Source: Arcuatula senhousia
Lineage: Eukaryota > Mollusca > Bivalvia > Mytilida > Mytilidae
Assembly: GCA_963971305.1 (NCBI GenBank)
Contig: OZ020307.1
Coordinates: 63,919,702-63,983,701 of the forward strand
Direction of reading: 5' to 3'
Length of the DNA: 64,000 nt
The notes under the pieces were generated by a model. It searched no databases. It saw only the letters and a program-made list of their open reading frames with translations, and had not been told where the DNA came from. Shown here piece after piece: positions 56,419 through 64,000 of the stretch. Within the stretch, counting starts at the first letter, position 1. Each line of letters begins with the position of its first letter. The position numbers and the translations under genes are program-made.

Positions 56419-59400
56419 CTACAACAAAAACATGTATGGTATTAAAAGAAAGATTTTTTTTACTTAGTAGACAAAAAGTGTGAGCTATATTAGTATACAA
56501 CTTGTTCGTGTCGCCTCTTATACTCTTATTTTTAATATATGCGCTCGGTTGTTATCTCTTAATGTGTTAAATTGTTTTAGATTTTTTTTAACAAACTAAA
56601 AGTATATTTTACAAAACATTATCCCTGGTCGTGCTTTTTGTCCATCAGATCTTTAGAAAATAAATGACGGGGTCAATTTAAGTGCCACTTATAATTAAAG
56701 AACTATACAAAGAGGTCTTTAACGTGAATAGGGTATTTTCTTCCCTATACATGGGACTTTTTTCGCCCCTTTTTAAGGTTTAGAATGGCTCAAATGCAGG
56801 TTGTTGCTACTTGCATTTAATATTTACTTTGCTAATTTTGTGTGCTTCTTCTGTTCCGACTTGATAGCTGCATGTATCAAAAACTGGCTAAATATATCAC
56901 GCTGTAAAGTAAAACAAACACGTTTATTACATTTAAGTATTTTGTTGGTTTTTAGTAGGGAAACCAGTAATTTGCGCATAAATTGTGTCTAATGCGGTAT
57001 TAGTCGAATTGGTGACAATATCACTTCATTTACGCCTTACAATCGCATTTTGCTTTATGTTACAATGGGACTCAATATCAATACAAGAGGGAAGATTTGG
57101 TGCAATTGGGACACAATTTATTTTGCTTTGACCATGTCAGGATAATTAAGTTTTCATTCTTCATGTTTTTGTTCTTGTTGTCTTTTGTTAAATTTTGTAA
57201 TTGTTCTTTTATTTGAACATGAGTTTTTCGTTTTGTTTTTACCATTTTTACTTAGTCTTTATATAATAAGACTCTTCATCTGACTATTTAAACAAGAGGC
57301 TCCCAGGAGCCTGAATCGCTCACCTGGTCTTGATGTCAACCCTATGAAGAACTTTGTAGAGCTAAATAAGCTGAACATCTAAGCAAGCAACAGCTTCCCT
57401 CTTTCAGCAAAAGTTTTCATTCTGTAGGCCAAAAACATGCAAAATGTTATTTGAAGGGACGTCTGAACACTTTGACCCTATAGCGACTTTTTTAAAGAGC
57501 TTAACGTACTGAACATTGAAGCAAGCAACCACTTCTCTTTATCTGCTATAGTTTTCATTATATAAATCAAAAACATGAAAACATGTTAATTAAGGGGCTG
57601 TAATCCCTATAAGGGGTCATCTGACAACTTCAACTGTATGAATGCTTTTGTAGAGTTAAATGAGCTGAACATTTAAGCAAGCAACAGCTTTTCTCTATCT
57701 GCAATAGATTCATTCTATAGGCCAAAAACACAATTTTTCGTCTTTAAGGGGCTGTAACTCCTATAAGGGGTCATCTGACAACTTGAACTTATGAAGACCT
57801 TTGTAGAGATTAATGAGCTGAACATTTAAGCAAGCAACAGCTTTTCAATATCTGCAATAGTTTTCATTCTATAGGCCAAAAACACCATTTTCCGCCTTTA
57901 AGGGGCTGTAATCCCTACAAGGGGTCATCTGACAACTACGTCCCTTGAAGACTTTTGTAGAGCTTAATAAGCTGAACATTTAAGCAAGCAACAGCTTTTC
58001 AATATCTGCAATAGTTTTCATTCTAAAGGCCAAAAACACTATTTTTCGCCTTTAAGGGGCTGTAACCCCTATAAGGAATTATCTGACAACTTCGACCCTA
58101 TGAAGACTTTTGTAGAGTTTAATGAGCTGAACATTTCAGCAAGCAACAGCTTTTCTCTATCCGCAATAATTTTCATTCTAAAGACCAAAAACACTATTTT
58201 TTGCCTTTAAGGGGCTGAAACCCCTATTAGGGGTCATCTGACAACTTCAACCCTATGGAGACTTTTGTAAAGCTAATTGAGCTGAACATTTAAGCAAGCA
58301 ACAGGTTTTCATTCTATAAGGCAAAAACATTAAAAAACGCTATTTTTCACCTTTAAGGGGCTGTAACCCCTATAAGGGATCATCTGACAACTTCGACCAA
58401 ATAGAGACTTTTGTAGAACTCTTGATGCTGAAGCAGTAAGGTGGCATCAGATTTCATCTATCTCTTATACTTTTTGATTTACAAGCCAAAAACAGTAGTC
58501 TGACCCCCCTGGTCTATTTTTAGTAACGGTGGCCATGTTTTTTGACGGATCAAAAATCAAAACACAAATTTGGTGCAGGACACCCTAAGGATCATTCATA
58601 CAAAGTTTCATTAAATTCTGTTCAGTAGTTTCAGAGGAGAAGATTTTTGAAAAATTGCTAACGGACGACAGACAACGACGACGACGACGGACGCCAAGTG
58701 ATGGTAATAGCTCACATGGACCTTCGGTCCAGGTGAGCTAAAAAAAATCAAAGGTTCTTGTTTTTGTGGTTGATACTGTCATATAGCTGTGAATCTTAAT
58801 TTTTTAATGTTGCAAAAAAAAAAAGAGGCTCCCAGGAGCCTGAATCGCTCACCTGGTCTTAATGTCAACCCTTTGAAGACTTTTGTATAGCTAAATGAGC
58901 TGAATGTTTAAGCAATAAAAAGCTTTTCTCTATCTGCAATAGTTTTCATTCCAAAGCAAACAAACACTATTTTTCACCTTTAAAGGGCCATAACCCCTTA
59001 AAGGGGTCATCTGACAACTTCGACCCTAAAAAGACTTTTGTAGAGCTAATTAAGCTAAACATTTAAGCAAGCAACACCTTTTCTCTATCTGCAAAAGTTT
59101 TCTTTCTTTAGGCCAAAAACACTATTTTTTGACTTTAAGGGGCCGTAACCAGTATAAGGGGTCATCTTGCAACTTTGACCCTATGGAAACTTTTGTAGAG
59201 CTAAATGAGCTGAACATTTAAGCAAGCAACAGCTTTTCTCTATCTGCAACAGTTTTCATTCTATAGGCCAAAAACACTATTTTTTGCCTTTGAGGGGCCG
59301 TAACCCCTATAAGGGGTCATCTGACAACTTCGACCCTATGGAGGCTTGTGTAGAGCTAAACGAGCTGAACATTTAAGCAAGCAACAGCTTTTCTCTATCT

Positions 59401-62400
59401 GCAATAGTTTTCATTCTATAGGCCAAAAACTCTATTTTTTGCCTTTAAGGGGCCATAACCCCTATAAGGGGTCATCTGACAACTTTGACCTTATGGAGAC
59501 TTTTGTATAACTAAATGAGCTGAACATTTAAGCAAGCAACAGCTTCTCTCTATCTGCAATAGTTTTCATTTCATAGGCCAAAAACATGAAAAAATGCTAT
59601 TTTTCACCTTTAAGGGGCCGTAACTCCCATAAGGGGTCATCTGACAACTTCGATTCAATAGAGACTATTGTAGAGCTTTTGATGCTGAAGCAGTAGCGTG
59701 GCATCAGATTTCATCTATCTCTTATACTTTTTGATTTACAAGCCAAAAACAGTAGTCTGACCCCCCTGGTCTATTTTTAGCAACGGCGGCCATGTTTTTC
59801 GACGAATCAAAAATCCCCACATCAGTTCTGTGGGGGATACCCTAAAGTACCACCAGACCAAATTTGGTTTGAATCTGTGCAGCCGTTTCAGAGGAGAAGA
59901 AGTTTGAAGAAAAGTTAACGACGACGACGGACGACGACGACGGACGACGACGACGACGGACGACGACGACGACGGACGCCAAGTGATGGCAATAGCTCAC
60001 ATGGCCTTTGGCCAGGTGAGCTAAAAAGAGAAATTAATACGCATATAAATAGATGACATAATATAAATTTATATGGGAATGAAACAAATTATGATGACTT
60101 TTTACAAAAAATAGCAACATATTTTTTAGGAATATAATGTTATTTTTATGTTAAACAAATGTTTAGAATGTGTTTTTTGCCTATATATTGAATTTATGTT
60201 AATTGCCTATATCATGTATATGGTAACATATATTTTATGTTTTGATATGAACAACATCTGTTTTTGAAATTAAAAGTGTTTACATGGATTGCCAATGCAT
60301 AACCTACGTTTTGATTTAAATGTATTTGTAACTTTATGTTAAACACATGTTTATGTGTATCTTTGACATTTGTTCCTTATATCTTTCACATAGGTTTTGA
60401 GGTAGTCCCCAAAGTTAAGATGACATATGTGTATCACATGGGCACCTAACGTAAGTTAAACATATTACATGTATTGAAGAATCAAATGTTAAACATTATT
60501 GATGAACACATTTGTGTATTGACATATGTTGACATGTCGTCTGTGCAACTTTCTTCTATTTGTTTACTTCGTGTCTCACCTTACCTTTGGGGACAACTCT
60601 GATTATCAATATTTAAAAACAAATCTTGTACTATTTTACCATTCTTAAACTCACTTGTGAATGACTACCTCCCATGTTTATAATCTGATATCGTTTGGGG
60701 TACATTATATCAACGACCTTACTGTACTCTTCATTTTCAAAAGCTAAAAGAGCCTCACACATATCACCTCCGACTGTCCTCATGACGTCGTGAGTGTCAC
60801 CTTTGCCATTTCTGGTAAAAAAAAAAATATTCACGTTAGCCGAGACTTCGTTAGGTTAATTTCCGAAGGAATGAAAGAATGAAAAATGGATATAAAGGAA
60901 ACATGGATCTATCTTGATGTCTAGATTAAGTAAGTGTGTAAGGAAAAAAATACGGGGTATTAGTCATTACAACAGTAGTAAAAATTTGAAGATGACATAA
61001 ACAAGATATACGGTTGGAAATAAAGGTTAGCCGTAATAACGAAATTACCGAACTGGGAGGATCAATTTCGATGTCCAAGAGAAAAAAATACGGAAGGTTA
61101 GGGAAAGTATTAATTTGAAAATGAATGTTATCTCTTTTATCGGAAATTTTGTACTGAGATAACCACCCAGGTCTTATTCGAGATGCAAATCCAAGAATGA
61201 TGAAAAGCAATAGGATTCAGTGGTTTCCTTAATCTCTAACTCTGGATGATATATCAAAGCAATTAATTCACCAAACGAAGCGTTGTTGACAGAGAGGACA
61301 TCGTCGCTTTATCTTATAGTGAGATTAAAGGAGCTAGATTCTTTCATATTTTTGTTCTTTACGAGATATTGCAGAACTTAAGTCTCATAAGAGTATAATA
61401 GCGAATCGGCGAGGATAGGAGTACAAATTGTGCCCATTGGAATGCCAATTTGTTGTTGAAAAATTTCTCCTCCAAATGTGACAAAAAAGAAAGTAAAAAG
61501 AAAAATAAATAAAACCTACAAAACACCTTAGAAATTTGGCGCGCCATAAAACCTGTTGACACTCAAATGCCCTATTTGAACCTCTTTGCTTCTTCCTTGT
61601 TTTGCCTTTTCTCTTGGACATTGAGATCGGCCCTCCAAGTTCGATAATTTTGTTATTACCTTAATTTAACATCGTTTATATTTACCTTATAAACTGTTTT
61701 ATTGATGACAATATGTCACGCGTCCCGTTGTGATCGTTGGCTCCATGACTAGCCAATAAATAATGCGCATCTTTGAAAGCCATTGCATGGTCATTTAGAT
61801 GGCTTTGGCATATTCGATTCAAATCTTTAAATTTATCTTTGACTGGAATTCCTTAAACACACAAACATGCACAAATCACGTAAAGATACATAAGAATTTA
61901 AATATTAGCGTTTTTGTTTTGTATAATGCAATTACATTACCACAAATACTTAACATGAAGAGTTCTAAAGCATTTTTTTAATATTGTAAGATTAATAGCT
62001 TAGTAAAAAAAAGCAGAAGTACGAATGGGGTATCCGAATGTCAAAAGTCCGAAAAGGCAGAGACAAAACTAGTAAACACCAACAATAACAGGACAAAAAC
62101 AGACAACATGTAAAACATGGAAACACAAAATACTGAATATCAATCAACAAAGCGAACTCCAGTCGAAACAAGAGTGAACCCAGGTGCTCCGGAAGAGTAA
62201 GCAGTTCCTGCTTGCTATACCACACTCATTGCGTTGCCAATAGTCCATTCAGCGTGTCAAACCGGTAAAGGAAGACACAACAAAACCCTATAACAAACCA
62301 ACATCTGCACTCATCTGAGAGATCGAAATCCCATATTTGTCTATAAGTGCATGATGTCTTCCAGTGCCAAATAGCCTCGTGGAAGGCTGCTGGTGGTTGT

Positions 62401-63979
62401 CCATTGTGGTTTTTCTAAAATGCCGTTTAATTGTGGGCTGTATCGCGTACACTTATTCCACATCTCATTATTTTCTATTCCGTAAAATTTCTTGAGTGAA
62501 GACAGCTACCGAGGAGCAACAAAACCCTGTGTGGGCATTTTTTTCGTCAGACGTTTCGCTCTGCTAAGGAAATCGATGTAAGTCCCGCGTGCTTTGGAGT
62601 AACGAATCAATTGAGATACGTAATTCAAAATAAGAATTGTGTAATTTGAAAAACAAAATACCAAAACAAACTCTGAAGATTCTATGATCCTGCAGATTTC
62701 ATATTATAAAGCATTGTAAAAATCTGCAATATTGTTGTAGAAATATATTATTCATTGTTAGTTAAGTATTCCTATAAGAATATCTAATTAAGATATTAAA
62801 CAAATACCTTCAAACTGCAGTCTATACAGAAAGGCAACAGAGTTGATAACTTCACTAGATGATTTGGATTGCAATGATCGTCTATAAATCTGGAAAGGAA
62901 AAGAAACTATAACGTTTTAATGATCACAAAATAAAAATTCTTCTTGGTTACTGTTTTTGGTATATCCGTTTGTAGAGATTTATGTCTTGGGTTTTCCTTT
63001 TTTTCTTTCATCTGAATTTTATTATGCTTCTGAAAACTTCTCCACATCTACTTTTCAAACTTTGTTTAATATACAAAGGTCCAAAAAAAGACAAAAAAAT
63101 GCAAAGGAAAATCGATGATGCAAAAATTCATCTGGAAAATGAAAATAGCATTGTACTGAATTGGCACAGGTACATGTATTTCAAAAGAAATAAACAATTA
63201 AAACTTAAACCAGCATTTGTAGCATCATTGCCCTCTTCCAGTGCGATTTGAGGTATAGGTAGTAACACAAAACACAGCAAGGTTTGAAACACTAAAGGAA
63301 TTTTAACCGAATTTAAATTTAAAGTACTGAATTTTAATTTTGACGTCGATCCTTGTTGTAATTTGTTTGTATTTAAAATGAAAGAACTTTAGTGAGCACA
63401 CTCACATACCCCAGGCGTCCACATTATGGACAGAAATGATCTATTTCGAGTTAGGAATAAAAAAAGTTAGATAGTCAGCTTGTTAATCAGGAAGTAAAAG
63501 AGTGACACACCTGAAAATGTATCCCACCATATGGGACTCCTAAGGCTACTTACAAAATATCAAAAGACCATGATTAATAGTTGCTGAGAAATCATGTGAC
63601 GAACATTTTCAACCCTGGAAATTACATGAATTTGTGTAAGTGAAAAAAGTCTAAGTCAGCTATTTAAACAGGAAAGTAGATGATCGACGGACCTGAAAAC
63701 GAATCCCACCATATGGGACCTCACCTGAAGCTACATACCAAATATCAAAAGCCTTCAATTAATAATTATAGCTGAGATATCTGCTACGAAAATATTGATC
63801 ACGGACAGACTGGTGGACCAGTCAAAAGCATTATACCCTTTGCAACTTCGTTTCGTGGGGTATAATAATGAAAAATGTGAGTTGGTAGTAACAAAGTTAA
63901 AAGAATATCCATAAAAAAATAGATTAACAGTTTTTCTTACCTCCTTGTCAAAAATACCAAGAGCCGAACTGAAATCGCC
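56337..63979 (-). CDS. TTC38: Tetratricopeptide repeat protein 38, C-terminal six exons
   Basis: Join on minus: 63979-63941, 62889-62808, 61842-61686, 60811-60655, 56901-56828, 56418-56337; every junction is GT/AG and in frame. The 196 residues cover the C-terminal part (the whole protein is usually ~460-470); the 5' exons lie beyond the right edge. Recognised landmarks in order: ALGIFDK, INSVAFLYRLQFE, LNDHAMAFKDAHYLLA, GGDMCEALLAFENEEYSKVV, INMGGSHSQRDIF, FLIHAAIKSE, MLLSERKSLKENSLLTDRLL. TPR proteins are protein-interaction scaffolds; TTC38's molecular role is poorly known. The 3.75-kb intron before the fifth of these exons contains two tandem hairpin-ended elements. Recognition is from memory of the family. 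Confidence 0.85.
56828..56901 (-). CDS. TTC38: TTC38 exon
   Basis: Acceptor CTTTACAG, donor GCAAA/GTAAAT, phase 0-2. Encodes RDIFSQFLIHAAIKSEQKKH, which directly continues GGSHSQ. Confidence 0.88.
57291..58740 (-). mobile_element. Hairpin-ended GCTCACCTGG element, copy 6
   Basis: AACAAGAGGCTCCCAGGAGC at the left; about seven ~155-bp units with AAGCAAGCAACAGCTTTTC and GGGGTCATCTGACAACTT; then GACGACGACGG and the terminal hairpin TAGCTCACATGGACC-TTC-GGTCCAGGTGAGCTA (one mismatch). TTC38 intron. Confidence 0.75.
58821..60023 (-). mobile_element. Hairpin-ended GCTCACCTGG element, copy 7
   Basis: AAAAGAGGCTCCCAGGAGCC at the left; about five ~155-bp units like those of copy 6; the terminal microsatellite (GACGACGACG with GGAC) and hairpin TAGCTCACATGGCC-TTT-GGCCAGGTGAGCTA. 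Same orientation as copy 6, 80 bp after it, in the same TTC38 intron. Confidence 0.75.
60655..60811 (-). CDS. TTC38: TTC38 exon
   Basis: Acceptor TTTTACCAG, donor CACAA/GTGAGT, phase 2-0. Encodes VMRTVGGDMCEALLAFENEE and YPKRYQIINMGGSHSQ. GGSHSQ corresponds to the GGSNAQ signature. Confidence 0.88.
61040..61480 (-). pseudogene. Reverse-transcriptase fragment, decayed
   Basis: The minus strand reads IGIPMGTICTPILADSLLYS, then NASFGELIALIYHPELEIKE, LDLHLE and ISDKRDNIHFQINTFPNLP with stops and frame breaks. Same family as 28380 and 36885. It lies in the TTC38 intron between the exons at 60655 and 61686. Confidence 0.7.
61530..61680. repeat. Dispersed repeat fragment next to a TTC38 donor
   Basis: GGCGCGCCATAAAACCTG, TTGACACTCAAATGCCC and CCTCCAAGTTCGATAATTTT match 13990, 35605 and 29210. 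It ends a few bases from the splice donor at 61685. Confidence 0.55.
61686..61842 (-). CDS. TTC38: TTC38 exon
   Basis: Acceptor AATTCCAG, donor ATAAG/GTAAA, phase 1-2. Encodes HLNDHAMAFKDAHYLLASHG and ILSSIKQFI, a strongly conserved TTC38 region. Confidence 0.85.
62000..62640 (-). repeat. Retroelement 3' region with nested insertion
   Basis: Matches 36900-37260 and 55260-55560 (GGTGCTCCGGAAGAGTAAGC, CATCTGAGAGAT, TAAAATTTCTT, GGAGCAAC). It is interrupted at 62363-62481 by the short element described separately. Intron of TTC38. Confidence 0.65.
62363..62481. mobile_element. ~115-bp short element inserted in retroelement copy
   Basis: It splits the phrase GATGTCTTCC / GTAAAATTTCTT that is continuous at 37150. 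TTCC is present on both sides (62359-62362 and 62478-62481), consistent with a 4-bp target duplication. The body matches 30170-30292. Confidence 0.65.
62808..62889 (-). CDS. TTC38: TTC38 exon
   Basis: Acceptor CTTTCCAG, donor GAAG/GTATTT, phase 0-1. Encodes IYRRSLQSKSSSEVINSVAF then LYRLQFE, matching the SLLWRL-type segment of TTC38. Confidence 0.8.
63400..63865. repeat. Repeat with two ~185-bp units and TTATACCC hairpin
   Basis: ATCCCACCATATGGGA occurs at about 63521 and 63703 with matching flanks (CAGGAAxTAxA, ACCTGAAAA, ACCAAATATCAAAAG). The end is TTATACCC...GGGTATAA, a hairpin at about 63831-63867. TTC38 intron. Confidence 0.65.
63941..63979 (-). CDS. TTC38: TTC38 exon (first visible)
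   Basis: 13 codons, GDFSSALGIFDKE, a TPR helix fragment. Acceptor CTTTATAG, donor GAG/GTAAGA, phase 0-0. Small, but phase and content fit. Confidence 0.65.
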
Positions 63980-64000
63980 CTATAAAGATAAAGAAATGAA

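Overview
This is a eukaryotic, AT-rich, intron-rich and very repeat-rich window. Genes are small exons with canonical GT/AG sites spread over kilobases. The dispersed elements (GCTCACCTGG-hairpin elements, ATGTCCCC/GGGGACAT and ATGCCCC/GGGGGCAT hairpin elements with GTCCGTCC tracts) and the gene families suggest a bivalve mollusc, probably a mussel. That assignment rests on repeat style and remembered family resemblance, not on a search. No rRNA, CRISPR, operon or prokaryotic feature was seen, and tRNAs could not be excluded by eye.

Layout. (1) 1639-4523, minus: two phase-compatible 5' exons of a gene whose second exon resembles the N-terminal region of the large invertebrate family I know as DUF7869-type proteins; the 3' part lies beyond the left edge or was not found. 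(2) 4735-24016, plus: a 17-exon gene assembled by splice site and phase (710 codons, every junction in frame). It encodes a small N-terminal domain, a low-complexity linker, a ParB/sulfiredoxin-like domain with a GGNHSR loop, a coiled coil and a C-terminal Tudor-like barrel. I recognise no named family with this architecture. Genes 1 and 2 are divergent, with 211 bp between their ATGs. (3) 24757-25732: a 47-bp satellite built on the palindrome GAGGGTCGACCCTC. (4) 26-43.9 kb: gene-poor and full of mobile DNA, including decayed copies of a reverse-transcriptase element, two TTA-flanked inverted-repeat elements, and a 1.5-kb TGT...ACA element with ~460-bp inverted repeats carrying an internally deleted KRBA2-like (integrase-type) gene. 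(5) 43905-53812, plus: a complete six-exon monocarboxylate-transporter-like SLC16 gene (471 codons). (6) 63979-56337, minus: the last six exons of TTC38 (tetratricopeptide repeat protein 38); its 5' exons lie beyond the right edge. Genes 5 and 6 converge.

Introns of genes 2, 5 and 6 have been enlarged by one family of hairpin-ended, internally tandem-repeated elements (at least seven copies). The strongest candidate for something undescribed is the ParB-like/coiled-coil/Tudor gene with its divergent partner. The palindromic satellite and the KRBA2-like deletion derivative come next. All gene models are hand-built from sequence without transcripts or database searches.
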